Shown here piece after piece: positions 1 through 9,824 of a DNA stretch of 64,000 nt (its first letter is position 1; each line of letters begins with the position of its first letter). The notes below the pieces were generated by a model that saw only the letters and a list, made by a program, of their open reading frames with translations, had not been told where the DNA came from and ran no database searches. A program made the position numbers and the translations under genes. The DNA is taken from NCBI RefSeq assembly GCF_003590335.1, contig NZ_MIET01000022.1, positions 62,001 through 126,000 of the forward strand, given 5' to 3'. Origin of the DNA: Pseudoalteromonas sp. MSK9-3 (GTDB lineage: Bacteria > Pseudomonadota > Gammaproteobacteria > Enterobacterales > Alteromonadaceae).

Positions 1-1
1 C

Positions 2-811
2 CAACACAGCCATAACTTTACCTTTGCAAGCGCGGTACAGCATTTTAATAACACCACTTTACAAGAAACCGTTCACGTTACTCGGGTCGCGCCTATTACA
101 CACATACACCCTGAACTATTAGAAGTGCCACAAGGTTATGGACCATTCATAGACGATCAAGAAAAAAACTTACAATGGGCTCAAATTGCCCCAAAAATAT
201 ATTTAATCAATTACGTTGCTGGTAATCGCCACGTCCTTGTGCAAGAAAACCCAGAAGGCTTGACGGTATTTGGGGCGCCCAGTTCGCGTGACGTCTCTGA
301 ACAAGTGATCGCGCTAATACAAAAAAAGCTTCCTCAAAAACCTATTTCGCAAGTATATATAACACACGGACATAGTGATCATATGGGCGGATTAGCAGCC
401 TATGGTGAGCGCGGTATAACCCTTGTCGTTGACTCGCACAGTATTGCTGCGATTAAAGCGTATCCAAAGTTCAGTCAATATGCGGCGAATTGGCGTTTTA
501 AAACACTAACACATGGACAAACACTGGATGGGGTAAAATATTATTTACCAAAAAACTCCCATGCTCATGGCCAAAGCTTTGCCTATTTTATCGATAGCCA
601 AATTATTTATCAGGGAGACTTTTTAGAGATCCCCTTCGATAATACGCTACCAACCCATATGGCAGATGTTGAAAAAGAGTTTATTGAGTTCTTAAAATCA
701 GAAAAAATTGTGTATAACCGAATTGTTGCTCACCACCGCAACAATAATATCAGCCCAGAGGTTGTTGATGCCTATTATCAGGCGCATCATGGCAAGGTCT
801 CGAAAAAATAA
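2..811 (+). CDS. Metallo-beta-lactamase-fold hydrolase, 5' end outside window
   Basis: The reading frame is open from base 2, so the gene begins before the window; the GTG at 125 is only an internal codon of a longer protein. The motif THGHSDHMGG (bases about 361-390) is the HxHxDH zinc-binding signature of the metallo-beta-lactamase superfamily. Later histidines (HAHGQSF, IYQGDF, VAHHRNN) fit the other metal ligands: the second-metal His, the bridging Asp and the last His. The substrate cannot be deduced; the family includes hydrolases of lactams, lactones, thioesters and other esters. No signal peptide can be judged because the N-terminus is missing. A stem-loop at 861-885 follows the stop codon. 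Confidence 0.85.
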   Translation, partial: QHSHNFTFASAVQHFNNTTLQETVHVTRVAPITHIHPELLEVPQGYGPFIDDQEKNLQWAQIAPKIYLINYVAGNRHVLVQENPEGLTVFGAPSSRDVSEQVIALIQKKLPQKPISQVYITHGHSDHMGGLAAYGERGITLVVDSHSIAAIKAYPKFSQYAANWRFKTLTHGQTLDGVKYYLPKNSHAHGQSFAYFIDSQIIYQGDFLEIPFDNTLPTHMADVEKEFIEFLKSEKIVYNRIVAHHRNNNISPEVVDAYYQAHHGKVSKK

Positions 812-860
812 GTCAATCACGCGCAAGGTACGTTAAGTAAAAGTGCGTTTAAAGTCAGCA

Positions 861-885
861 GGCATGTAAAGCCCCTTTACATGCC
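861..885. terminator. Perfect 11-bp hairpin after the metallo-hydrolase gene
   Basis: Arms 861-871 and 875-885 are perfectly complementary around a CCC loop. No U-tract follows, so it is either a weak terminator or a mobile or processing hairpin. Its core GTAAAGCCCCTTTAC recurs at 50859-50873 and, with one change, at 61572-61586. I see nothing else in the 812-1130 gap. Confidence 0.5.
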
Positions 886-1130
886 CAAGACCCTTGCTCC
901 ATAGGCATATTACAATGCTTAATGCATAAAGTGACTAAACACCGTTTAACATGTTCATCCGACAACAGGTCAATCATTTACGCGCCCCCTCTACAGGGCC
1001 ATGCTAACGGCATACTGACATTAAGCGCTACCTGACGAGATTCTCAGCGTATCAAAAACATAAAAATCTACGCACTATTTTAACTAGGGTGCTAATGTAA
1101 TTATAAACAGAATCACTGTATGAGGCTTAA

Positions 1131-2909
1131 GTGCTAGAAAATTTAAACATCACTAAAAAGCTCCCTTTTGTCATGATCAGCTTTGCGCTTTTATCTGCAC
1201 TGGTGACAGGGATTATCGCCTATACAAATACCTCTGACGAACTAAAAACAGCCGCGCAAGATAAACTATTTTCATTACTAGAGTCGCGCAAAGCCACCTT
1301 GCATCACTACTTTTATGACATAAGCAACGACGTGCTTTTCCATGCACAAAGCCCCGCAATCAGAAATGCACTTTCCGCCTTTTCTATAGCATGGACTGAG
1401 TTGGGAAATTCACCAACAGAGCAATTGCAAAGCGCCTATGTTGAGCAAAACCCATATGCCGATGGGCAAAAAAGTGCTTTTTTACAGGCCAAAAACGATA
1501 CTCATTATGATCAGGTCCACGCACAATATCACCCCACCTTTCTTAACCTGACGACCCTAAATCACTATCACGACTTGTTTCTTTTCGATACTAAAGGGAA
1601 CTTAGTGTATACCGTTGCAAAAGAATCTGACTTTGCCACTAACATTTTGACGGGAGCATGGGCCCACACGCATTTAGCCAGTACATTTATGGCTATCATG
1701 AACACCACCCAACCGAGTAAAGTCATCTTTGAAGACTTTCAATTATACCCGCCCAGTAACAACGAGCCTGCAGGGTTTATTGGTACTCAAATAACAGACG
1801 CAGATGATGTGGTTATTGGTGTGCTCATTTTACAAATGCCCATCTCACCGCTAAATACCGTGATGCAAGTGACCGCCGGGATGGGTAAATCTGGCGAAAC
1901 GTATATTGTTGGTCCAGATAAACTAATGCGCAGTGATTCTCGCTTTTTTACCGGTGAAAGTATCTTAAAAACCCGCGTTGATACCCCCTCAGTTGACATG
2001 GCGCTGGCAGGTCACTCCGGTGTTCATATTATTACAGATTACAGAGGCATCTCTGTTTACTCTGCATACGCGCCATTTAACTTTGCACAGCTAAGATGGA
2101 TGATTGCAGCAGAAGTCGACGAGCATGAGATCATGCAGCCAATTTATAACATGAATTACTTTTTATTTATTAGCACAAGTATTGTGATCAGTGTGATCCT
2201 TTTATTTGGGTATTTGTTATCTGCCAACATCGCTCGTCCCATAGTCAATATGACCCACATTATGAATCAGTTGGCCGATAATAACCTTGCGGTAAATATT
2301 GGTGTATCTGAACGCCAAGATGAAGTGGGCTATATGGCAAAAGCGCTCAATATTTTTAAAAAAAATGCCATCGAGCGAGACAAATTTCAAAAGCAATTAA
2401 TGTACCTAGCCAACCACGACCCATTAACCGGTTTACCGTCTCGGCAATATGGAACCCGGCATTTATCTGAAATGGTTAAGCAATGCGCTCTAAAACACAA
2501 TAAACTGGCCCTACTTTTTATTGACCTAGATGGCTTTAAAACCGTTAATGACAGCTTAGGTCATACAGAAGGAGACGCTCTACTAATAAAAACGGCGCAA
2601 AAACTACAAGAAAGCATCAGAGCGAGTGATTTAGTGGCTCGCCTAGGAGGCGATGAATTTGTCGTTGTGCTTACACCTATCACGCACGACAGTGACTATT
2701 TAGAGATAGCAAATCGCATCTTGCAAAAAGTAGACTTCAGCTACAGTACAGACAACAAAAGCGCCCATGTAACCGCGAGCATCGGCATAGCCGTCTACCC
2801 TGACGATGCCAATTCTGCTCAAGACTTAATTCGGGTTGCTGATTTAGCAATGTACCAAGCTAAAAATGCAGGTAAAAATAAAGCGAAAAGACCCGAAAAA
2901 AACCAATAA
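1131..2909 (+). CDS. Membrane-bound diguanylate cyclase with extracytoplasmic sensor and HAMP
   Basis: Makes cyclic di-GMP from two GTP. Residues about 12-32 form a first membrane helix. Next comes a periplasmic sensor of about 300 residues that looks Cache-like, a second membrane helix at about 343-365, a HAMP linker (about 366-420) and a C-terminal GGDEF domain starting near LANHDPLTGLPSR. The catalytic GGDEF is intact at residues 506-510. The product-inhibition site RxxD (RASD, residues 497-500) sits exactly five residues before it, so feedback inhibition is expected. No EAL domain is present. I chose the GTG start at 1131 because GAGG lies about 6 nt upstream; the ATG at 1120 hits a stop after five codons. 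The ligand of the sensor domain is unknown. Confidence 0.9.
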   Translation: MLENLNITKKLPFVMISFALLSALVTGIIAYTNTSDELKTAAQDKLFSLLESRKATLHHYFYDISNDVLFHAQSPAIRNALSAFSIAWTELGNSPTEQLQSAYVEQNPYADGQKSAFLQAKNDTHYDQVHAQYHPTFLNLTTLNHYHDLFLFDTKGNLVYTVAKESDFATNILTGAWAHTHLASTFMAIMNTTQPSKVIFEDFQLYPPSNNEPAGFIGTQITDADDVVIGVLILQMPISPLNTVMQVTAGMGKSGETYIVGPDKLMRSDSRFFTGESILKTRVDTPSVDMALAGHSGVHIITDYRGISVYSAYAPFNFAQLRWMIAAEVDEHEIMQPIYNMNYFLFISTSIVISVILLFGYLLSANIARPIVNMTHIMNQLADNNLAVNIGVSERQDEVGYMAKALNIFKKNAIERDKFQKQLMYLANHDPLTGLPSRQYGTRHLSEMVKQCALKHNKLALLFIDLDGFKTVNDSLGHTEGDALLIKTAQKLQESIRASDLVARLGGDEFVVVLTPITHDSDYLEIANRILQKVDFSYSTDNKSAHVTASIGIAVYPDDANSAQDLIRVADLAMYQAKNAGKNKAKRPEKNQ

Positions 2910-3061
2910 AGTAACACTGGATACATGCCGACCGCATAACCAAGGGCACTTAAACGGCGTGTATTACACCAGCTTTACAAGCACACTCCGTGATTCATAA
3001 TCCGCCGATAACAACCCGCACACTCATAAAGCTGAATGATGATATCACTCACCCAAGTGCA

Positions 3062-4603
3062 TTAAATAAATGTCCCATGTAAGCCCAAAGGTAAATGATA
3101 TGGTAAATTTGCGTACGCAATTGGCCCTTCAGGAATACGTTCTGCGTCAAAGACAGCCACACCAGTAGACCCTTTTACAAAGTCAATATAGCTATTTATT
3201 AAATACCCCTGACCTTCACGCGTGGCATTGTCTTTGGCAATAAACAATGGCTCTTCAACCATCACATCAAGGCCAAAATCAAACCGCTCAAATATATCTT
3301 TATCCTGATTGTACCGTCCTACCGCATTAAACTGCGAGCGCGCCCCTTGTGACCCCGTTGTGACTCCCGTTTGCCACTCACTTTTTTGCTGTGCATAACG
3401 TGCATCAAACATTGGAAATTCCATATCACGTGACGTGCGCACTAATTTCGCACGCTGCGTCGTTAAATCAATGATGATTTGACTGGCATTGGCTTTTTTA
3501 TTGCTTTGCTTCTCTGCGATTAAATCGGCCATGCCAGTATGATAGACATACGCATCGTCATACCAACAGGTGTTTAATACCAAGTTATTACCTTGCTGCC
3601 AGCTGTTGCCAAAATGAAAGATAAACCCTGCCTCAAAAGGAATACGGTGCGACGCCGTCAATGTATTTTTATCAATCACCAGTAACTCACCGCCTAGATG
3701 TGGCTGCCATTTAAAAGACTCAACATACACATCCGATAACCGGTCCAAAACCAAAGGTGACAAATAAAACACCAAATATTTATCAGTAATAGCAAAATCA
3801 TGAATATAGCTACTTTGCGATAGCTCAATCAATTTAAACTCGCGTAGCGCACCATTCGCATGTAAGTGATACAGCACCATTGTGGGCTTGCCAGAATAAG
3901 AAATGTTACCAAAGTTCCAAATACTGCCGTCTTTATCATGATGGGGATGCGCAGAAAAAGGCACGCCGTCAAGGGCATCATTAAACTTAACTTGCCCGAG
4001 CGTATCGAGTGACGAACGATCAACCCGATATGGCGATGCCGCTTCCCACATAGCCCATAATTCGCCCTGAATGGGCAGTAACGCCGTATTTGCTTGGCTT
4101 ACACTTTGCGCGCTGGTTGGTAATGCCACGTTTTCAAAGCGTGTACCAGTCCCTGAATATAAAAACTGATTGGCGGCATGCTCTTCCATAAATTTTTGCG
4201 TACGGACAAATTTGCCCTTGTGTGTCATGCCCTGCTGCGATAGCCCAAAGTGATTAACCATCCCATCACCATCAAAAAAGTGCTGATATCGCTCATTGCC
4301 CCGAGCGCGCAGCGCCGGCCCATTTCGATATAAGTCATGCCCTATTAGCTGCTTTGGAAGCTTGCCGTGCCAGGCTTGAAAATGCGCAGGAATATCATTT
4401 TTGACCCCCTCATAACATCTCAAACGACTATGTTCACTGAGTTTGTCATTGAACTTTTTTGCATAGGGACTTAATGACCGCTGCCCTTTATTAGATAAAA
4501 CCGAAGATGCCACACTTGATGGGCTAAAACCCATTGCTGTTGCTGCAACAGTTGAGGCAAGCGTTGATGATAAAGCAGCATTTAAAAATTGACGACGATC
4601 CAT
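3062..4603 (-). CDS. Carotenoid oxygenase (RPE65/CCD family), probable Tat substrate
   Basis: Non-haem iron dioxygenases of this family cleave double bonds in carotenoids, stilbenes or lignin-like compounds. The N-terminus DRRQFLNAAL followed by a hydrophobic stretch matches a twin-arginine export signal, so the folded enzyme probably reaches the periplasm. Family landmarks are RNGP near residue 90, FDGDGMVNHFGLS, SAHPHHDKDGSIWNFG, IHDFAITDKYLVFYL, and a last histidine in GLHGTF at the C-terminus; these His residues are the expected four iron ligands. Length 513 is normal. GGAG lies 7 nt before the ATG. The gene lies 32 bp downstream of the DUF2141 gene on the same strand, so the two are probably one operon. 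The substrate cannot be deduced. Confidence 0.87.
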   Translation of the reverse strand: MDRRQFLNAALSSTLASTVAATAMGFSPSSVASSVLSNKGQRSLSPYAKKFNDKLSEHSRLRCYEGVKNDIPAHFQAWHGKLPKQLIGHDLYRNGPALRARGNERYQHFFDGDGMVNHFGLSQQGMTHKGKFVRTQKFMEEHAANQFLYSGTGTRFENVALPTSAQSVSQANTALLPIQGELWAMWEAASPYRVDRSSLDTLGQVKFNDALDGVPFSAHPHHDKDGSIWNFGNISYSGKPTMVLYHLHANGALREFKLIELSQSSYIHDFAITDKYLVFYLSPLVLDRLSDVYVESFKWQPHLGGELLVIDKNTLTASHRIPFEAGFIFHFGNSWQQGNNLVLNTCWYDDAYVYHTGMADLIAEKQSNKKANASQIIIDLTTQRAKLVRTSRDMEFPMFDARYAQQKSEWQTGVTTGSQGARSQFNAVGRYNQDKDIFERFDFGLDVMVEEPLFIAKDNATREGQGYLINSYIDFVKGSTGVAVFDAERIPEGPIAYANLPYHLPLGLHGTFI

Positions 4604-4635
4604 GAGGTTTCTCCTATCGGGCAGTAATCACTAAA

Positions 4636-5058
4636 TTAACGTAGTTCAATATTGGTACTGATATGCGTGTCGCTCACGTTAACCGCTAACTGAGCAAATT
4701 TAGGCGGGCCCATCAAACGCGGGTTATTGCTAAATCCGTAAGGTTCGTTCGGGATCCCCATTAAGTTTCGCCCTAACTTTCCATCACCATTGAGATCTTG
4801 ATACACCATCACCGCGTAATCTCCATGCGCTAAATCCATCACTGTAAAAGTGAGCTGATCAGCATCTGCTTTTTGTTCAAGTACTTCAAATGCTTGATAT
4901 TGCTTCATACCTTTGGCTGAATCATAGATAGCAACCTTAATTGTGCCCTGATTTTCTTTGACATTATTTAAATTAATATTAAGCTGCGCAGCCTGTGCTG
5001 AAAGTGCCATACTAGATAAAGTGATCATTGCGGTCGTTAAACGAGTAAAAGTATTCAT
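4636..5058 (-). CDS. DUF2141-family exported protein
   Basis: The 140-residue protein has a signal peptide ending near AQAA (residue about 24). The rest is typical of DUF2141: a beta-rich domain with IKVAIYDS, GDYAVMVYQDLNGDGKLGRN and NEPYGFSNN motifs. The function of the family is not established. Its co-orientation and tight spacing with the carotenoid oxygenase gene suggest joint action or export of the pair. AGGA lies about 8 nt before the ATG. The start is divergent from the large sensor kinase gene at 5304, leaving about 245 bp for both promoters. Confidence 0.8.
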   Translation of the reverse strand: MNTFTRLTTAMITLSSMALSAQAAQLNINLNNVKENQGTIKVAIYDSAKGMKQYQAFEVLEQKADADQLTFTVMDLAHGDYAVMVYQDLNGDGKLGRNLMGIPNEPYGFSNNPRLMGPPKFAQLAVNVSDTHISTNIELR

Positions 5059-5303
5059 AATAAATCCTATTAGTTATTAGTTGTTTGCTGCTGATAGGAT
5101 GGACTTTACCGAATTGCGTAACGGGGCACCTGTTGCATATGTCATAAACGTACCGTGACAAATGTCACTATGATAAAAGCAGCAATAAGTAGGTGAGCCT
5201 TCATAATTCCCCCTCATTTGCTTTATACAATTTGTAATGATGCAACAATTGGCATTTGACACTGATAGCTTATACTTTGATCATCCCTAACAGGGTACCA
5301 ACT

Positions 5304-8300
5304 ATGAAGAGAAAACCAGTGCATATTCGCTCTTTTGCATGGATGAAAAGCCGCTATGTAAATATTGTTCTAACAGCGATGCTCAGGTTCACTCTGGCCG
5401 TCGGCGTACTTGGCTATGCCTCTGCCAGCCCCTTGGTACATTACCCCTTTAGCCAACCTGTATTTCAAAATATCGACGACGAAGAACAAATCATAAATGG
5501 CGTAGTCACCTCGGGGTTAGTGAGTCAAAATGGCGTGCTGTGGCTCACTACACAAAGCGGCTTAGTTGAATACGACGGCTACCATTTTAGCCGCTACAAA
5601 CATAAAAAAGACGACCTTAACAGCCTGCCGGGCATGTATATTTTTAGCATTGCCGAACAACACAGTGGCTTAATTTGGCTTGCAACGCGCAGTAACGGAC
5701 TCGCCAGTTTAAATCCCAAAAATGGTAAAATAACCCGTATCAACACCACCACCTTACCCGCAAAACTCTCCAGCGATTCATTGCGCAGTGTATTTGTTGA
5801 TTCGCAACAAGCGGTGTGGGTTGGCCACGATAAAGGCGTTAATAAGCTCGATCCCACAGGGAAAACCAGCCAACAGTATCCGTTACCACACAACCTAAAA
5901 GGCGTTACTTACAGTATTTTTGAGCCAAGCCCTAACGTGATCTGGATTTCAGGTACTTACGGTATTGTTGAGATTAAAAACAACATCGCCCAGCCCATAG
6001 AGGCCGTCGCCCACCTAAATGTCAGAGACATTATTGCAGATAAGCAAGGTAACTATTGGATAAGCACACATCGCGGCATGTGGATCTGGGATGGAAAAAC
6101 ACGCGTTATCGCTCCAAAAAATATTCCACCAGCAGCCCAAAAATCTTATTTTAGAAATGCCGTACTGGCTGATGACGGCACTATTTGGGCGTCAAATTAC
6201 GGCAAAGGTATTTGGTTATTTGACGCAGATTCACAGACCTTTTTACGCCAATTTGTACACGACCCTTCCAATATTTCCAGCCTAACTTTTAACGATTTAG
6301 GTAAAATAATAAAAGGACCAGATAACTCATTATGGGTGGGTAGCTGGGGAGGAGGCCTACAACGGTTAGATTTAAATAGCACCGGCCACTTTGCGCATAT
6401 TCGTCACTCGCTAATGACTGATATAGGGCTGAGCAATGGCAATATTCGTGCGGTGGCCACACTCGATAACGGCCATTGGGTATTTGGCAGTAAAAATGGC
6501 GGCATAGATGTATTTGACCCAAGCAAAGGAAAAATTGCCCATATTTCTCATACCAGCACAGGTGAAGAACTCACCAGTGTTATTTCGCTCACGCAAGACA
6601 GCAACGGCAGAGTATGGGCGGGTACCCATGCACAAGGCCTCATGCAGCTTGATATCCCCAACAACGTAGCGGTTGCCCAAAACATTGAAGGGCTACAATC
6701 GGTGTCGCTGTTTCGCTTACTTGCTATGCGCGATGGTCGTATTGCGGTAGGGGCCAACCGAGGTGCCTGTGTGATTGATGCAGACCTCACCCGCTGTGAT
6801 TTTATTAACAAACCCGACAACCAACCCCTACTCGACAGCATCACCAATTTATACGAAGACAAATTTGGTAACTTGTGGGTTGCCTGCCACCTAGGCTTAT
6901 TTAGGCTAAAACCCTCAGCCACGTTGTTTGAGCAATTCAGCGCACACAATAGCAATATTAGTAATAACTATGTACTGGGTATGATCACCAATAAAAAAGA
7001 CGGGTTATACGTGATCACCTCCACAGGATTTGATGAAATACTCGACGCCAATGCCGATACCCCGCAATTTTTAGACCGTCAGCACACCATGAATTTAGGG
7101 GCTGCCAAACCCGGCGGTAACGCGTTAGTAGACAAAAGCGGCCGTCTGTGGAGTGGCGCAACCATATTAGAGTTTGATAAGCGCAAACTGCATCAATATG
7201 GTGCTGATGAAGGCGCAGATATCGGAACTGCCTGGCTAGGGTCTTTCGCACAAAGCCATAACAACACCATGTTATTTGGTGGTACCCGAGGCGTGCTGGT
7301 TGTTGAGCCTAATGGCTACGAAGCGCCCGTTCATAACAGTAAAATTGTGATCCGTAAATGGTTGCAAGGAGGCAAAACGGTGACTGTACCCACCAATACC
7401 GTGCCTATACTTGAGTCGAACGGCCGTGCTTTTAGTGCGCAAATTGCCGCCATTGATTTGGTATATGCAAAACACATTACCTACGAATATAGGCTCGATG
7501 GATTAGACACCGAGTGGCAAACACTGGATGAGAACAGCCGTTGGATAAGCTTTACCAATTTAACCCCTGGTCGTTACCAGTTAGAAGTGCGCGCCAAGTA
7601 CAATGTTGTCAGTGGTAACATTGCACCATTAACACTGCCTATTCGCGTGATGCCTGCATTTTGGCAAACACAATGGTTCAAGCTGCTCGTCGCATTGAGT
7701 ATTATTTTATTGATAAGCGCATTATTTAAATGGCGCATTGATATTGTTAAGGCCCGAGCCAAATATCTAGAAACGTTAGTCGGGCAACGTACCCAAGAAT
7801 TAGCCGCAATCAATAAGATTGGTCGCCAATTTACCAGTCACCTAACGCTGGATGAAGTATTTCACGATATATATGAGCATATGGCAGGCATTGCCTGTGC
7901 CGACACCTTTGGCATAGGCTTAATAGACTCAGACCGCGAGCACCTAATATTTGAATTTGCTACAGAGCAAGGGGTACGTTTTGATACCTACAAACGCTCA
8001 TTGGATAATCGTGGGCAGCTTGCCGTGCATTGCGCCATAAAAAACCAAAGTATTTTAATTAGCAACTATGATCAGCAATTCGACTTGTATCACCCAAATC
8101 CAGATTCTGCCAAACATACCTTAAGTAACGGCCAAACAGGCGCGCAAGCAGTGTCGATGATTTATGTACCCATGAGCATACAAAAACAAGTAATTGGGGT
8201 AATAGGAATGCAAAGTTTCAGAGAAAACAGTTATTCTAAAAATGACATTACCATACTTGAAACACTCGCTTCATACGCAGCCATTGCCTTGGCAAATGCC

Positions 8301-9143
8301 AAATCTCATCAGAACTTAATAGAAGTACACGACCAGTTAAAGGTCAGTGTTGACCAACTCAAAGCCACCCAAGAAAAACTCGTGATGCAAGAAAAAATGG
8401 CCAGCCTTGGACACCTTGTGGCGGGTGTGGCACATCAGGTAAATACCCCATTGGGTATTTCTATGACAGCACTTTCAACGCTAGATGAGAGCTTTAAAGC
8501 CCTCGAAGATGACTTTAACAACAATCAATTAAAGCGCCAGACGTTAGAAGGGTTTATCGACCGCTATCAGCAAGCCCATGCGTTAATGACCCCTAATTTG
8601 CATAAAACCGCAGAGTTGATCCAACAATTTAAACAAGTTGCCGCCAGCAGCAACGACACACAGGTTTCACATATCAACCTACCTGAACTGTGTAACCAAG
8701 TCATTGCGGTCGCAGCAACGCAGGCTAAGTCACAAAATGTGACACTGTGTTTAGACACACAAACACCGCAAGTAATATACGCAAATACCAATTCGTTAAA
8801 CCAAGTGCTGTTGATTTTGATCAATAACGCGCTACAACACGCCTTTAAAAGTCAATCAAATAAAGAAATACGCTTAAGTTACTACATTAGTGACCAACGC
8901 CTTATTATTCGCTGCCAAGACAATGGCCAAGGCATTTCGCCCGAGCGCATCGACAAAATATTTGATCCCTTTTTCACTACATCCATAGAGAATGGGGCAA
9001 TTGGCCTTGGCCTAAGTATTGCCTACAACATTGTGCACCAACACTTTAACGGCACTATAAAATGTTTTAGTGAGCTTAATCGAGGTACCTTAGTCGAAGT
9101 CACGTTACCCACAGACACTCTATTACAAAAGCCAGCATCATAA
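5304..9143 (+). CDS. Beta-propeller two-component sensor histidine kinase with GAF domain
   Basis: A large membrane sensor kinase. After an N-terminal signal or anchor (about residues 25-42) come repeated propeller blades of the two-component-regulator propeller type (for example LWVGSWGGGLQRLDL and RVWAGTHAQGLMQLDI) over about 650 residues. A Y_Y_Y-type domain follows (YEYRLDGLDTEWQTL), then a membrane helix (about 795-815), a GAF domain, a coiled-coil and a HisKA/HATPase core. The phospho-acceptor His lies in AGVAHQVNTPLG, the N box in LINNALQHA and the G1 box in DNGQGIS. No receiver or DNA-binding domain is fused, unlike the hybrid regulators of Bacteroidetes, and no response regulator lies next to it. 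I prefer ATG 5304 (AGGG about 8 nt upstream) over a TTG at 5256. Confidence 0.88.
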   Translation: MKRKPVHIRSFAWMKSRYVNIVLTAMLRFTLAVGVLGYASASPLVHYPFSQPVFQNIDDEEQIINGVVTSGLVSQNGVLWLTTQSGLVEYDGYHFSRYKHKKDDLNSLPGMYIFSIAEQHSGLIWLATRSNGLASLNPKNGKITRINTTTLPAKLSSDSLRSVFVDSQQAVWVGHDKGVNKLDPTGKTSQQYPLPHNLKGVTYSIFEPSPNVIWISGTYGIVEIKNNIAQPIEAVAHLNVRDIIADKQGNYWISTHRGMWIWDGKTRVIAPKNIPPAAQKSYFRNAVLADDGTIWASNYGKGIWLFDADSQTFLRQFVHDPSNISSLTFNDLGKIIKGPDNSLWVGSWGGGLQRLDLNSTGHFAHIRHSLMTDIGLSNGNIRAVATLDNGHWVFGSKNGGIDVFDPSKGKIAHISHTSTGEELTSVISLTQDSNGRVWAGTHAQGLMQLDIPNNVAVAQNIEGLQSVSLFRLLAMRDGRIAVGANRGACVIDADLTRCDFINKPDNQPLLDSITNLYEDKFGNLWVACHLGLFRLKPSATLFEQFSAHNSNISNNYVLGMITNKKDGLYVITSTGFDEILDANADTPQFLDRQHTMNLGAAKPGGNALVDKSGRLWSGATILEFDKRKLHQYGADEGADIGTAWLGSFAQSHNNTMLFGGTRGVLVVEPNGYEAPVHNSKIVIRKWLQGGKTVTVPTNTVPILESNGRAFSAQIAAIDLVYAKHITYEYRLDGLDTEWQTLDENSRWISFTNLTPGRYQLEVRAKYNVVSGNIAPLTLPIRVMPAFWQTQWFKLLVALSIILLISALFKWRIDIVKARAKYLETLVGQRTQELAAINKIGRQFTSHLTLDEVFHDIYEHMAGIACADTFGIGLIDSDREHLIFEFATEQGVRFDTYKRSLDNRGQLAVHCAIKNQSILISNYDQQFDLYHPNPDSAKHTLSNGQTGAQAVSMIYVPMSIQKQVIGVIGMQSFRENSYSKNDITILETLASYAAIALANAKSHQNLIEVHDQLKVSVDQLKATQEKLVMQEKMASLGHLVAGVAHQVNTPLGISMTALSTLDESFKALEDDFNNNQLKRQTLEGFIDRYQQAHALMTPNLHKTAELIQQFKQVAASSNDTQVSHINLPELCNQVIAVAATQAKSQNVTLCLDTQTPQVIYANTNSLNQVLLILINNALQHAFKSQSNKEIRLSYYISDQRLIIRCQDNGQGISPERIDKIFDPFFTTSIENGAIGLGLSIAYNIVHQHFNGTIKCFSELNRGTLVEVTLPTDTLLQKPAS

Positions 9144-9150
9144 GCTGGCT
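9130..9150 (+). terminator. Hairpin spanning the sensor kinase stop codon
   Basis: Arms AGCCAGC (9130-9136) and GCTGGCT (9144-9150) flank the TAA. No clear U-tract follows, so termination is uncertain. Confidence 0.35.
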
Positions 9151-9300
9151 ACATCATTTGATAGAAAATAATTCATACAAAATACTGTGACGGCTGTGCA
9201 CTTATATGCTATTTAATTAAGCGTTAAATGGCGTGTTCACCGTGCTTATAAAAAGCGCTGTAAATGCTCAATAAAACAGATCATGCAAAGGGTTTGCACA

Positions 9301-9531
9301 ATGAAAAGAATGACACAAAGACGAAGACACATTTGGTTTTTTATGTATTCTCAACAGCACCGTTGCACTCCCGACTCAGTAACCGACACCGAAAATAGCC
9401 CCCCCGCACAAAGCGTAAAAAACACGGGGAAAAAGCACCATACGGAGCCAACTAAATCCGCAGCTGTCGTCACTAAAATAAAAAAGCGTAACGTGCAATC
9501 CACAGCGCCTTATTGCGGTGAAACGGCATAA
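9301..9531 (+). CDS. Possible small basic protein, unknown
   Basis: An open frame of 76 codons from ATG 9301 (AAGGG about 9 nt upstream) encodes an Arg/Lys/Thr-rich peptide with no domain I recognise and no signal peptide. The composition is unlike the neighbouring genes, and it may be a chance ORF. It sits in an otherwise gene-free stretch of 680 bp (9144-9824) that also holds a GC-rich inverted repeat at 9613-9635 (arms GGCCGG/CCGGCC), probably a terminator-like hairpin or a regulatory site. Confidence 0.25.
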   Translation: MKRMTQRRRHIWFFMYSQQHRCTPDSVTDTENSPPAQSVKNTGKKHHTEPTKSAAVVTKIKKRNVQSTAPYCGETA

Positions 9532-9612
9532 CGATCAAAAATGACAGCGTTTACTCATCAGAAGTAACCAGAGCAAGCATGTGGTCAACATCAAAAATTA
9601 ACGCTGACTTAC

Positions 9613-9635
9613 GGCCGGGAACATACGTACCGGCC
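9613..9635. other. GC-rich inverted repeat
   Basis: GGCCGG (9613-9618) and CCGGCC (9630-9635) are separated by 11 nt, in an AT-rich intergenic stretch upstream of the secreted protein gene at 9825. Its role is unknown. Confidence 0.4.
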
Positions 9636-9824
9636 AATTCAGCGCTTATACTTTAGGATTATACCCTCCGAGACTGAAATAAATAAAAGAATGAGTTTTC
9701 ATAAACTTAAAAAATACCCGCCTACGACCCTAGACAATAAGCGTTTAAAAATCACACAAACCATTTGGCAGCTACAAATTCAACATGTATGTTACATTTT
9801 AATTACAACACAAAGGACGTAAAC

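Noticed and set aside
5256..5303. TTG start 16 codons upstream of the sensor kinase ATG
   Set aside because: No ribosome-binding site, and the ATG at 5304 has one and leaves a sensible N-terminal signal or anchor.
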